A DNA stretch of 9,832 nt from Alphaproteobacteria bacterium. Its GTDB lineage: Bacteria > Pseudomonadota > Alphaproteobacteria > SMXP01. The notes beneath the pieces were generated by a model, which was not told the origin of the DNA, searched no databases, and saw only the letters and a program-made list of their open reading frames with translations. Location: NCBI GenBank assembly GCA_004356335.1, contig SMXP01000103.1:1-9832 (forward strand), given 5' to 3'. Positions 1-6,999 of the stretch are shown piece after piece. The translations under genes were made by a program, and so were the position numbers. Numbering within the stretch: the first letter of the stretch is position 1; every line of letters begins with the position of its first letter.

Positions 1-116
1 AACGCATGAAGGAGTTTAAGGCTGTCGGGCTCACCGAAATTGCTTTGCGGGTGCATGACGATCCGGTGGAGGGCATCAAACTCATTGGCGAGCACATCGT
101 ACCAGCGGTGCAGTAA
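1..116 (+). CDS. C-terminus of LLM-class (luciferase-like) flavin-dependent oxidoreductase, partial
   Basis: The window opens inside a reading frame (codons starting at position 3) that closes at TAA 114-116. The visible tail includes the segments GLTEIALRVHDDP and IKLIGEHIVPAV. This pattern (G-L-T-E-x-A-L-R, D-D-P, then a short helix with I-G-E-x-x-V-P) is typical of the C-terminal end of LLM-class oxidoreductases related to methylene-tetrahydromethanopterin reductase, which use reduced flavin (often F420 or FMN). The catalytic barrel lies outside the window, so substrate and subfamily cannot be judged. The ATG at 6 is internal to the frame and is not taken as a start. The call rests on recognising a tail of about 37 residues. 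Confidence 0.65.
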   Translation, partial: RMKEFKAVGLTEIALRVHDDPVEGIKLIGEHIVPAVQ

Positions 117-288
117 GCATAGGCTTTCAGCGTCAAGAATCGAATATAAAGGCGTAAATCTTGCGATAAAGTCATAGCTCTATCCTGCCAAAAAAAGGAT
201 AGAATCACTGTTCGCTGAAATCGTAAACCACTGAACGAGTCAATTAATGCCGGAACCGCTCTAGCATCAACAAGTTGGCAAATTTAAT
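117..288. other. intergenic region between convergent genes with a small stem-loop
   Basis: This is the gap between the stop of the rightward oxidoreductase and the stop of the leftward membrane protein. It contains a 7-bp stem (179-185 paired with 197-203) with an 11-base A-rich loop. That could stop transcription from either side, but neither arm is followed by a clear T run, so it is only a weak terminator candidate. A short stretch at 251-266 ends in cgctctagc, like the end of the hairpin repeat at 3869-3970, and may be a worn relic. Nothing coding was seen. Confidence 0.4.
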
Positions 289-1212
289 TTAAGAATCGGG
301 CTTGGCCTGTTTGTCGTCGGACGTGAGCGCCAAGGGGTCGGCGTTTTGATCTCGTCGATCGGCATGGGACGCGCGCAGGATCGGCCGATGCTCCCGATGT
401 TTTTTGGGGGCAAGCATTTTGCCCAATAATTTACTGAGTTCGGTCACCCCCAGATAACGGCGGCCCCAAGTGTGCGAGACCACCATGACTTCGTTGATGT
501 CGTTCTTGGCCATTGTCTGCAGCACTTTGAGATTGGATGTGTGATTGGTGATCCAATTGTTGTTGAACAGGGGCAGCTCGGACAGTTCCTTGATCCGGTA
601 GCCGTTCATCAAATCGATGATATGGCTGCCGTCGATTGGCTCGATCTCCTCGCGGAATTCTTTCGCTTTGGCGAAGAATTGAAAGCGATTAAACCAATCC
701 ACCACGATCATATATTTGAAATTGTCGAAATCCTTGAGTTTTTCCAAATAGTATAGCAGCACATCCCTCTGCAAATGCCCGCTTCGGTGGAGGAACGGAA
801 TATCTCCCGGCGAGGGGGGGTAGAGCTTCACTTTGAGAATAACGGGTTTCGAGTGATCGAGATTACGAATCCGATCCTGCAGATAGGAAATATAAGCTTC
901 CTGCACGTAGTCGATTTCTTCGACTTCCGAATGATCTAGGGTCGGCTTGATTCGGGCGGATGGACTGGCAAATACACTACGGCGATTTACGGTGATGTTT
1001 TCGGACTGTTCCGCCTCTCGCGGGAAGCCCAGAGCAAATCCCACAATAAAGACAAGCAATACAACGACCACAAGCAGGCTATCGCTCAGACCGGTGTATT
1101 GTTCAATCAGGGGTGCCCATTCTTGTCCATAGAAGTTCCAGCCGGCCAGAGCGCCAACCGCGATCCCGGCAAGCAAAAGGCCGGAGAACAAAGACCTGAT
1201 CCAAGAGCCCAT
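289..1212 (-). CDS. two-helix membrane protein with degenerate CBS-like cytoplasmic domain
   Basis: I do not recognise a named family. The start is set at the ATG at 1212 because AGGGG lies 7 bases upstream of it; the frame stays open to 1305, but in-frame ATGs there lack a comparable site. The 307-residue product has two hydrophobic helices (about 8-27 and 46-64), a linker, a soluble domain (about 120-268), then a basic, charged tail. Residues 225-267 (NLKVLQTMAKNDINEVMVV, then YLGVTELSKLLGKML) follow the usual CBS pattern of helix, strand, turn, G-V-T and helix. Residues 166-190 (KYMIVVD, FAKAKEF) resemble another CBS core. CBS pairs bind adenosine nucleotides, but no nucleotide-contact residues are evident, so ligand binding is unproven. 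With only a short loop between the helices, the large domain is probably cytoplasmic. It may sense or scaffold something at the inner membrane. Confidence 0.8.
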   Translation of the reverse strand: MGSWIRSLFSGLLLAGIAVGALAGWNFYGQEWAPLIEQYTGLSDSLLVVVVLLVFIVGFALGFPREAEQSENITVNRRSVFASPSARIKPTLDHSEVEEIDYVQEAYISYLQDRIRNLDHSKPVILKVKLYPPSPGDIPFLHRSGHLQRDVLLYYLEKLKDFDNFKYMIVVDWFNRFQFFAKAKEFREEIEPIDGSHIIDLMNGYRIKELSELPLFNNNWITNHTSNLKVLQTMAKNDINEVMVVSHTWGRRYLGVTELSKLLGKMLAPKKHREHRPILRASHADRRDQNADPLALTSDDKQAKPDS

Positions 1213-1219
1213 GAGAATG

Positions 1220-1224
1220 CCCCT
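1220..1224 (-). promoter_or_regulatory. Shine-Dalgarno deciding the start at 1212
   Basis: On the minus strand AGGGG lies 7 bases before the ATG at 1212. It favours this start over the upstream in-frame ATGs at 1230 and 1305. The hydrophobic helix then begins close to the N-terminus, as expected. Confidence 0.6.
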
Positions 1225-1581
1225 CGACATCCCGCACGCCCGATTGTGGTTACTGGCGTTCGGCACACCCAAAGGGGCGTACCCCATCCGAAACCATCGG
1301 GCCATTTCAATCGTTAACAGAGGTTAAGGTAATACGTCTATGCGGCCTCGTCAAAGGCCGCCTGAGCTTGTACCGAAAATTTATATAGGCCTCTAAACTG
1401 CTGAAAGAATTAGTGAAAGCTTGTTTCGTGGCAAGGGGGTGAGTCAACGGGTATATCCCCTCATCCGCTGTCTCGGAGGAATCGTTCTCTCAGCGGTTGT
1501 ACCTTGCCCGGCAGATCCCAACCGCTTCGGCGGGTGGCACATCAGCCAATGACCGTCCCACAGGGATCTGTCGGATCCGTC

Positions 1582-1610
1582 TTGGACTTGCCAGGGCCAC
1601 GGCGTAATGT
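1582..1610 (+). promoter_or_regulatory. putative sigma-70 promoter giving a leaderless DUF1489 mRNA
   Basis: TTGGAC (1582-1587) and TAATGT (1605-1610) are 17 bases apart, the ideal spacing for -35 and -10 boxes. Transcription would start about 6-8 bases after the -10, at or next to the ATG at 1618. No Shine-Dalgarno is visible before that ATG, which fits a leaderless message. The -35 is a poor match, so this is a prediction only. Confidence 0.4.
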
Positions 1611-1617
1611 GGCTCCC

Positions 1618-2058
1618 ATGACATTGCATCTCATCAAACTATGCGTCGGGATTGAACGTGTCGAGGATTTGCGTGAACGGCAGCAGGCGCGACTCGACGA
1701 CAAGAAAGCGAATGGCGAACCTCCGGAGTTATTGCACATTACGCGCATGACGCCCCGCCGGCAGGACGAGCTGCTGGATGGCGGCTCGCTTTATTGGGTG
1801 ATCAAGCTGTCTACTCGAGTCCGGCAACGCATTATCGGACTTCGACCTTATAGCGATCGCCGGGGTGTCAAACGTTGCGCTATCGTGCTGGACCCCAAAT
1901 TGGTCTTGACCGTGCCCAAGCGTCGACGCCCGTTTCAAGGATGGCGCTATCTCAAGCCGCAAGATGCCCCTGACGATTTACCGAACAGCCGAACCAAGGC
2001 AGGCGCGCACATACCTCCGGAGTTAAGAGCTGAACTCATGGAATTGGGTCTGCTGTAA
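1618..2058 (+). CDS. DUF1489 family protein
   Basis: This 146-residue protein of unknown function matches the alphaproteobacterial DUF1489 pattern from end to end. It opens with LHLIKLCVGIE, followed by HITRMTPRR, then DELLDGGSLYWVIK, VRQRIIGLRP, VLDPKLVLT and a closing RRPFQGWRYLKPQDAP. The length fits the family. The ATG at 1618 is chosen because family members begin M-x-L-H-L-I-K-L-C-V-G; the 38 residues available upstream look non-coding. No signal peptide or membrane helix is present, so it is probably cytoplasmic. The conserved basic and aromatic stretches could suit RNA or protein contact, but no activity is known to me. The next gene starts 37 bases downstream on the same strand, so the two may be co-transcribed. 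Confidence 0.88.
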   Translation: MTLHLIKLCVGIERVEDLRERQQARLDDKKANGEPPELLHITRMTPRRQDELLDGGSLYWVIKLSTRVRQRIIGLRPYSDRRGVKRCAIVLDPKLVLTVPKRRRPFQGWRYLKPQDAPDDLPNSRTKAGAHIPPELRAELMELGLL

Positions 2059-2095
2059 CGTTGCAAACCATTGCCGATAATCGGGTCAACTGTGG

Positions 2096-2890
2096 ATGAC
2101 GACAGGGCCGAACAAATCACCGGCTGGTTCCCTTCTGGTTGCCGCGGCGGTCGCCGTCGCCGCTTTGGTCGGTGTGACATGGCTCGGGGGTGCCGGGGTC
2201 GGGGCTGCCGCTGGCGAGCCTTTTCAAGTCTGTCTATCTCAAGATATGGACCTGGTCGGCATTGCAGCGGGATCTTGTTGGCAGATTCATGAGCTCGGCA
2301 GCTTAATGGATAAGCCGATCAGCAAAAGCGCAGGGGTGCAGCTTGAACTCACAAGCCCGCAGACCATGACCGAGCGAGCCACGATTGTTTCTTGCCGGGA
2401 CTATGTGCAGCGTGTCAAAGCGGGCTGGTACGCCATGACCAGTCGCGATATGGCCGTTGAAGGTTCGTTCAAGAGCACATGCGGTCTCATTTCGGCCGTC
2501 GCCTCGGCGCGTCAGGCGCGCATTTCATATTTGCGGCGCAGCGACGGCCTGGCCGATATCCATTTGTTGGGGGAGGAAATGTTGCCGTCGTTTGGCGGGG
2601 CGGCGGTGACAAAGCGGCCTCGGACGTTGGCCGAGATGGCAAGGGATGGCGATTGCGAGATCCTTGAAGCCAGCCGTCGAACGTTGCGACTGTCCTATGA
2701 CAATACGATTGTTGTCTATCGGCTGCTGGCGGTGGCGGATTTCGACGGGGATGGCTATGAGGATATGCTCGTGACCGAGGGCGTTCGGGCCGAAGGCGGC
2801 ACGGCGCAATTTTCAGATGTGATTGGGCTGACGCGACGAAGCCTGCGCAGCCGCTATGAGCTCATTGTGATCGAGGGGTTGCACCCCTAA
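2096..2890 (+). CDS. exported protein with a VCBS/FG-GAP or EF-hand-like calcium loop
   Basis: The 264-residue product is not assigned to a named family. Residues 10-40 form one hydrophobic, Ala/Val/Gly-rich segment preceded by a lysine, ending near AAAGEPF; this is a signal peptide or a single N-terminal anchor, placing the rest in the periplasm. Residues 215-223 read DFDGDGYED within a V-A-D-F-D-G-D-G-Y-x-D-x-L-V context, the signature of calcium loops in VCBS/FG-GAP repeats and also close to an EF-hand loop. Only one such loop is seen, so this is not a full beta-propeller. Five cysteines in the mature part could form disulfides. The ATG at 2096 has only a weak ribosome site; no better in-frame start precedes the hydrophobic segment. 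Its stop lies 13 bases from the stop of the convergent panC gene. Confidence 0.72.
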   Translation: MTTGPNKSPAGSLLVAAAVAVAALVGVTWLGGAGVGAAAGEPFQVCLSQDMDLVGIAAGSCWQIHELGSLMDKPISKSAGVQLELTSPQTMTERATIVSCRDYVQRVKAGWYAMTSRDMAVEGSFKSTCGLISAVASARQARISYLRRSDGLADIHLLGEEMLPSFGGAAVTKRPRTLAEMARDGDCEILEASRRTLRLSYDNTIVVYRLLAVADFDGDGYEDMLVTEGVRAEGGTAQFSDVIGLTRRSLRSRYELIVIEGLHP

Positions 2891-2903
2891 TCAGCGGCTA
2901 TCC

Positions 2904-3800
2904 TCAAACCAAAGGATCCCCCCCCGATTTCGACGGTAGGATTTCTCGGTTGTCGATCAGTCTCGTGGTGCCCAGCCACACAGCGCCCAATATTCTTGCC
3001 GGGCGTTCCAATCGATCGATCGGCTCGAGGGTGTCCGCGTCGCGTACCTCCAGATAGTCCATACCATCGAAACCAATGCCGGTCAGCTTTGACTTGGCCA
3101 GCGCGACCTGCGCCGCGATGCCGGACCCTTGAGCGATTTCATCCGCCGTATCGCGCAATATCCGGTTGAGTTGAGCGGCCACGCCGCGCTGCTCGGGCGT
3201 CAAATATTGATTGCGCGACGAGATGGCGAGACCGTCCGGCTCGCGCTTTGTCGGCCCCGATAAAATTGTTACGGCAATGTCGAGATCGCGCACCAGACGC
3301 CGAATAACCAAAAGCTGCTGGTAATCTTTTTCGCCGAACACGGCAATATCGGGGGTGGTTTGCAGCAGCAGTTTTGTCACGATTGTGGTCACACCATCAA
3401 ACAGACGGGGCCGTGTGGCAGCGCATAAATCTCGAGTGAGATCGTCCACATGGATGGTCGTGGCAAAGCCCTCGCCATACATCTCATCGGCGGAGGGAAG
3501 AAACACCAAGTCCGCTTGGACCGCCGCCAACTTGGCCACATCCGCGTCCTGTTCCCTGGGATAGCGGTCAAAGTCTTCATGGGGCGAGAATTGCTTGGAA
3601 TTGACGAAAATACTGACGATCAGCCGGTCGGCATTGTCTTTTGCAATTTGTGCAAGGGAAATATGCCCATCGTGTAAGGCGCCCATTGTCGGGACCAGTC
3701 CGATGGTCTGGCCGGCGCGCCGCCATTGCCCGGTGTGGCCGCGCAATTGCTTGACGGTTCGCACGATAATGGGACGGAGAGCGTCTGGGGAGTTTGCCAT
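2904..3800 (-). CDS. panC: pantothenate synthetase (pantoate--beta-alanine ligase)
   Basis: PanC joins D-pantoate and beta-alanine at the expense of ATP (to AMP and pyrophosphate), via a pantoyl-adenylate, giving pantothenate for coenzyme A. It is a soluble cytoplasmic homodimer of the nucleotidyltransferase fold. From the ATG at 3800 the protein is 298 residues, near the family norm. The ATP-binding signature PTMGALHDGH is at 37-46, followed by SIFVNSKQF and then GEKDYQQ at 156-162. The KMSKS-equivalent loop REPDGLAISSRN ends near 197; many relatives have M-S-S-R-N here. An in-frame ATG at 3842 would add 14 residues unlike the family, so it is not used. No panB lies next to it in this window. 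The convergent arrangement with the gene ending at 2890 leaves almost no room for a terminator. Confidence 0.96.
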   Translation of the reverse strand: MANSPDALRPIIVRTVKQLRGHTGQWRRAGQTIGLVPTMGALHDGHISLAQIAKDNADRLIVSIFVNSKQFSPHEDFDRYPREQDADVAKLAAVQADLVFLPSADEMYGEGFATTIHVDDLTRDLCAATRPRLFDGVTTIVTKLLLQTTPDIAVFGEKDYQQLLVIRRLVRDLDIAVTILSGPTKREPDGLAISSRNQYLTPEQRGVAAQLNRILRDTADEIAQGSGIAAQVALAKSKLTGIGFDGMDYLEVRDADTLEPIDRLERPARILGAVWLGTTRLIDNREILPSKSGGDPLV

Positions 3801-3868
3801 GGAACTCGAGCGGTTTATGTAAAGGATCAAAGAAGAACACAATTCCGTGCCGATATGGCGCGCAACTT

Positions 3869-3970
3869 AGAGCATTTCCAAGATTAATTGAATCATGAAA
3901 ACGCTCTAAGTCCTAGTTTGGTCGCGTTCTCGGACGGAAAACCGGGCCCACTTTTCCTGAAAACGCTCTA
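3869..3970. repeat. intergenic hairpin repeat, copy A
   Basis: This is a two-hairpin element. The first hairpin (3869-3907) pairs agagcatttcc with its imperfect complement ending in aaaacgctct and has an inner gatt/aatc stem. The second (3923-3966) pairs gcgttctc with tgaaaacgc around a core cggacggaaaaccgg...cccacttttcctg. The second half is clearly homologous to the copy at 7000-7099. Such elements are common between genes in alphaproteobacteria. It lies just upstream of panC, between it and the 48-residue peptide gene. Confidence 0.75.
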
Positions 3971-4003
3971 GCGGGTCAATTCGATACTTTCCAGTTTTAG
4001 CAG

Positions 4004-4022
4004 AAAAAAGCCGACGGGCGGC
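4004..4022 (-). terminator. candidate rho-independent terminator
   Basis: On the minus strand GCCG, a 5-base loop and CGGC (4022 to 4010) are followed directly by six T (4009-4004). Neighbouring GC-rich bases allow longer alternative stems. It lies about 55 bases past the stop of the leftward 48-residue peptide gene, where a terminator is expected. The stem is short, so confidence is moderate. Confidence 0.5.
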
Positions 4023-4077
4023 CCCGCGGCCCAGCGGTCAATTCCGGGAATACGGGATCCGATCAGGGGGATGGGGT

Positions 4078-4224
4078 CTACACTGATCGCTGGTGGACTT
4101 CTTGTGGGACGGGGCGAGGGGTTAACTCAGCCGATTCCGGTTCAAGGATGGCGACGGACAGAGCGCCGAAAGTCAATACGCCCGCCAAAGCGGCCAACAC
4201 AATGATTTTCGTCAGGCTCTGCAT
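4078..4224 (-). CDS. small single-pass membrane peptide (48 aa)
   Basis: The frame runs from ATG 4224 to TAG 4078-4080. The product begins MQSLTKIIVLAALAGVL, a lysine followed by about 20 hydrophobic residues (roughly 7-27), then a short hydrophilic tail rich in Pro, Glu and Arg (LTPRPVPQEVHQ). This fits a single-pass inner-membrane peptide, or a signal-anchored peptide with its tail in the periplasm. I recall similar small membrane peptides beside panC/mipZ loci in related bacteria but cannot confirm a family. A GTG two codons upstream (4230) is an alternative start. A candidate terminator follows at 4004-4022, and it is divergent from mipZ. Its function is unknown. Confidence 0.6.
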   Translation of the reverse strand: MQSLTKIIVLAALAGVLTFGALSVAILEPESAELTPRPVPQEVHQRSV

Positions 4225-4514
4225 GGCCACATAAATCCATATTCACTGTCTGTATTGTGTGATCCTATCCTTGAGGACAGCAATGAATTTATGGTTACTC
4301 AAGTGTTACGCGGCTATAAACCATTATGAACTAAGACTTAATGGCTTGAATGGCATAATAAGCGAGAGCTTCGCCGTTTAGACTGCGGATCTCCTGGAAC
4401 GGGCATTTGAATTGCATAGGGTAGGTAATAGGTTGTTGAGACAGCCGGAATGTGGGTCCGGTGGGCGGCACTGCCGCCTTGACTCAGTAGTGTAGCTCCC
4501 ACAGAGTAGTCGTG
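4225..4514. other. divergent intergenic region upstream of mipZ
   Basis: About 290 bases lie between the small membrane peptide gene and mipZ. It should hold promoters for both. TTGACT at 4479-4484 is a good -35-like match facing mipZ, but the expected -10 position (about 4502-4507) is poor, so no promoter is asserted. The sequence is fairly AT-rich around 4240-4420. No coding frame with family-like content was found. Confidence 0.35.
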
Positions 4515-5417
4515 ATGGAGATGGAGCAAGTTAAAACAAAAAAGTTCTCTGATCCTAAGGGGTTGGAGGGGGTTACTAAGTCACCCTCTGAACGTTGTGC
4601 CAAAGTTATCTGTTTGGGTAACGAGAAGGGCGGGTCCGGTAAGTCCACAACGGCCATGCATATAATTGTGGCCCTGCTGAAAATCGGCAAACGGGTCAGT
4701 GTCATAGATCTGGATACGCGGCAGAAAAGTCTGACTCGCTATATCGAGAACCGGCGCGAATGGAAATCACGGCACGACGCTGGATTGGAAATTCCAGATT
4801 TGAGACCTTTTGAGCTCAGTGATCTTGATCGTCGCAGCGAAGCCGCATTGGACGAAAAGCGCCGTTTTGAGACGTTGCTCGACGAACTTCGCTACACGTG
4901 TGATTTTATCGTAATCGACAGTCCGGGTGCCGATACCAACTTGTCGCGGCTTGGGCACGCCGCCGCCGACGTGATCATTACCCCTCTAAACGATAGTTTC
5001 GTCGATCTCGATCTGATCGCACGGATTGATCCGGACACATTCGAAATCTTGGGACCCAGCCTATACAGCGAAATGATATGGGATAGCCGCAAGCGTCGGG
5101 CACTGGCCGATCGTGTGTCGATCGATTGGGTGCTCATGCGCAATCGACTATCGTCTCTCGATGCGAAAAACAAACGCCGCGTCAACGATGTATTGGACAA
5201 ACTGGCGCCCCGGACGGGGTTCCGCATGGCGCCGGGTTTTTCCGAACGTGTGATATATCGAGAACTTTTCCCGATGGGTCTGACTTTGCTTGATATTTCC
5301 GATCCCGACAACAAAATGCAAATGACCATGAGTCATGTTGCGGCGCGCCAGGAACTCAGGGATTTGATGCTTACGCTGAATTTGCCCGGATTGGAGCTTG
5401 CCGCCGCAGCCTTTTGA
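4515..5417 (+). CDS. mipZ: division-site positioning ParA-type ATPase MipZ
   Basis: MipZ is the ParA/MinD-family ATPase that in alphaproteobacteria without Min proteins forms a gradient from the polar chromosome origin (through ParB) and blocks FtsZ assembly away from midcell. The 300-residue product has the deviant Walker A NEKGGSGKST (36-45, signature lysine K38 and K43), DLDTRQKSLTRY (65-76, switch I region), and IDSPG at 134-138 followed by NLSRLGHAAADVIITPLNDSFVDLDLI, all typical of MipZ rather than chromosomal ParA. About 28 residues precede the conserved core, longer than usual, lysine-rich and unconserved. GTG 4512, ATG 4515 and ATG 4521 are all possible starts and none has a clear Shine-Dalgarno. 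No ParB is in the window. The next gene starts 12 bases downstream, so they are probably co-transcribed. Confidence 0.93.
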   Translation: MEMEQVKTKKFSDPKGLEGVTKSPSERCAKVICLGNEKGGSGKSTTAMHIIVALLKIGKRVSVIDLDTRQKSLTRYIENRREWKSRHDAGLEIPDLRPFELSDLDRRSEAALDEKRRFETLLDELRYTCDFIVIDSPGADTNLSRLGHAAADVIITPLNDSFVDLDLIARIDPDTFEILGPSLYSEMIWDSRKRRALADRVSIDWVLMRNRLSSLDAKNKRRVNDVLDKLAPRTGFRMAPGFSERVIYRELFPMGLTLLDISDPDNKMQMTMSHVAARQELRDLMLTLNLPGLELAAAAF

Positions 5418-5428
5418 ACGGTGCGGTT

Positions 5429-6181
5429 ATGGCACGAAAGAGAAAGACCGGCGGCAAGGCCCCGGTTCCGTCATCAACGGAAAGCAAGTCATCGGTGCTT
5501 GGCAAGAGCGACCGAGATGACACAAGCGCGTTTCTCCAGCGGGTCGCCCAAACCCCTGTGCGCGTCGGGATCGGGTCGAAAGGACGTCTGATATTCGCGC
5601 TCGATGCGACCATGAGCAGAGAGCCCACGTGGGATGCCGCTTGTGCGATCCAGGGGGCAATGTTCAACGAAACGGCGGCGATCGGCGGTCTTGGCGTGCA
5701 GCTCGTCTATTTTCGGGGGTTTCGTGAGTTTCACGCGAGTCCCTGGGCGTCCGATCCCAACACGCTTCTTAACAATATGACCGGCATTCAATGCCGGGCA
5801 GGGCATACTCAAATTGAGCGCGTGCTGGGGCACGCCTTGCATGAAACGAAACAGCAAGGGGTCAACGCCCTTGTCTATGTGGGTGATTGCTTTGAAGAAG
5901 ACATTGATGGGGTTTGTGCGGTGGCCGGTGAGTTGGGACTTTCCGGTGTGCCGGCGTTTATGTTTCAAGAGGGACGAGATCCGATTGCCGAGAGAGCCTA
6001 TCGGGAAATAGCAAGATTGACCGGTGGGGCGTATTGCAATTTCAGTCAAGCCTCGGCAAAAGCGCTGCGCGATCTGTTGAGCGCTGTGGCCGTCTATGCG
6101 GCGGGTGGACGCAAAGCACTGGCGGACTATGGTAAGGAAAAGGGCGGCGAGGTTTTGCTGCTGGCGAAACAAGTAAGATAA
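5429..6181 (+). CDS. von Willebrand factor A (VWA)-like domain protein linked to mipZ
   Basis: This 250-residue, probably cytoplasmic protein has a basic, Ser/Lys-rich N-terminus (1-45) and then a Rossmann-like VWA fold. The strand LIFALDATMS (54-63) carries a MIDAS-like D-x-T-x-S in place of the usual D-x-S-x-S. Further strands follow at VQLVYFRGF and NALVYVGDCFEEDID; the latter acidic stretch sits where another metal-contact aspartate is expected. ARLTGGAY near the C-terminus is the usual end of such domains. VWA domains bind partner proteins through a metal ion; the partner here is unknown. A TTG start at 5414 would overlap the mipZ stop, but ATG 5429 is more likely. The arrangement mipZ-VWA-J protein points to a shared function, which is inference. 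Confidence 0.8.
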   Translation: MARKRKTGGKAPVPSSTESKSSVLGKSDRDDTSAFLQRVAQTPVRVGIGSKGRLIFALDATMSREPTWDAACAIQGAMFNETAAIGGLGVQLVYFRGFREFHASPWASDPNTLLNNMTGIQCRAGHTQIERVLGHALHETKQQGVNALVYVGDCFEEDIDGVCAVAGELGLSGVPAFMFQEGRDPIAERAYREIARLTGGAYCNFSQASAKALRDLLSAVAVYAAGGRKALADYGKEKGGEVLLLAKQVR

Positions 6182-6221
6182 GGCGCCACAACGAAGTGCG
6201 CTCAACAATCGACTGATTCCG

Positions 6222-6971
6222 ATGACTTGGCTTATTTTTGGCGGACTCCTTTTCTTTGCCGGCTTCTTGCTGTTGCAGACCTTTGTCAGTACCAATCCCA
6301 AAACCCTGGCGAACTTTATCCGCTATTTAGCTGCGGCCGTGCTGATTTTGCTGTCTATTCCTGTCGCGTGGCGCGCCGGGGTGGCGATGGCGGCCCCGCT
6401 GGTCGCTATGGCTCTGATGATTTTGGGTTGGCGCGGCGGCGCGATGCCGTTGTCTATGGGCGGTCTCGGCCGTGCCTTTGGCCGGGCGCGAAAATCACCG
6501 GGCCAGACGTCGGAAATCCATACGGAGACGCTCCACGTGACCTTGGATCATGACACGGGCCAGATGGATGGCCAGGTTGTGACCGGCCAGCATCGCGGTG
6601 GCAAGCTCAGCGCGTTGGGTATTGACGAGCTTCTAGACCTCTTGACGACCTGCCGGGCAACGGATCCCGATGCGGCGGCCCTGCTTGAAACCTATTTAGA
6701 ACGGCACCGCAGCGACGAGCTGGACGGCACCGCCTACCAAAACGGCTTCGCTGATGATCGGCAAAATTCGTCCGGACAGACCGGGGCACAAACCGGGGCT
6801 ATGTCGTCGCAAGAAGCCTATGCCGTTTTGGGTCTGGAACCGGGCGCGTCGGATCAGGACATCGTCAACGCCTATCGACATTTGATGAAAAAGCTCCATC
6901 CCGACCAAGGCGGAAGTAATTATTTGGCAGGCAAGATCAATCGGGCCAAGGAAGTTCTGTTGGACAAATAG
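6222..6971 (+). CDS. membrane-bound J-domain protein (TIM14/Pam18-like DnaJ)
   Basis: The 249-residue protein starts with several hydrophobic segments (about 3-22, 30-48, 52-68), followed by a charged middle region and a C-terminal J domain (about 194-249). The J domain has AYAVLGLEPGASDQDIV, a basic helix AYRHLMKKL, the catalytic HPD at 226-228 and then QGGSNYLAGKINRAKEVLL. The HPD-x-GGS-x-YLA-x-KIN-x-A pattern and the C-terminal placement match mitochondrial TIM14/Pam18 and its bacterial relatives rather than DnaJ itself; there is no Gly/Phe linker or zinc domain. It should recruit and activate a DnaK-type Hsp70 at the inner membrane. Residues 104-165 resemble the DUF-type helper region of bacterial TIM14-like proteins. 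It follows the VWA gene by 40 bases. Confidence 0.88.
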   Translation: MTWLIFGGLLFFAGFLLLQTFVSTNPKTLANFIRYLAAAVLILLSIPVAWRAGVAMAAPLVAMALMILGWRGGAMPLSMGGLGRAFGRARKSPGQTSEIHTETLHVTLDHDTGQMDGQVVTGQHRGGKLSALGIDELLDLLTTCRATDPDAAALLETYLERHRSDELDGTAYQNGFADDRQNSSGQTGAQTGAMSSQEAYAVLGLEPGASDQDIVNAYRHLMKKLHPDQGGSNYLAGKINRAKEVLLDK

Positions 6972-6999
6972 GCGATGAAATCAACGGCGGCGGTGGATT

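Larger units (their letters stand above)
1213..1617. other. divergent intergenic region with a 7-bp GC hairpin
   Basis: About 400 bases separate the leftward CBS-like gene from the rightward DUF1489 gene. A perfect stem (1342-1348 gcggcct paired with 1355-1361 aggccgc, 6-base loop) lies near the middle. No T run follows on either strand, and the position between divergent genes argues against a terminator; an operator or processing site is possible. The open frame upstream of the DUF1489 start (from 1504) shows no family-like residues and is treated as non-coding. A promoter candidate lies at 1582-1610. Confidence 0.4.

Noticed and set aside
3816..3842. Possible panC promoter (TTGTGT and TACATA on the minus strand)
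   Set aside because: The spacing is only 15 bases and both boxes are mediocre, so it is not strong enough to call.
4892..5329. Leftward 145-codon frame opposite mipZ
   Set aside because: It is fully antisense to conserved MipZ motifs and has low-complexity Ser/Arg content, typical of a shadow frame.
5489..6301. Long leftward frame opposite the VWA gene
   Set aside because: It is antisense to a clear VWA-like protein, and its translation is rich in Arg, Pro and Ser without recognisable motifs. It is a shadow frame in a GC-rich gene.
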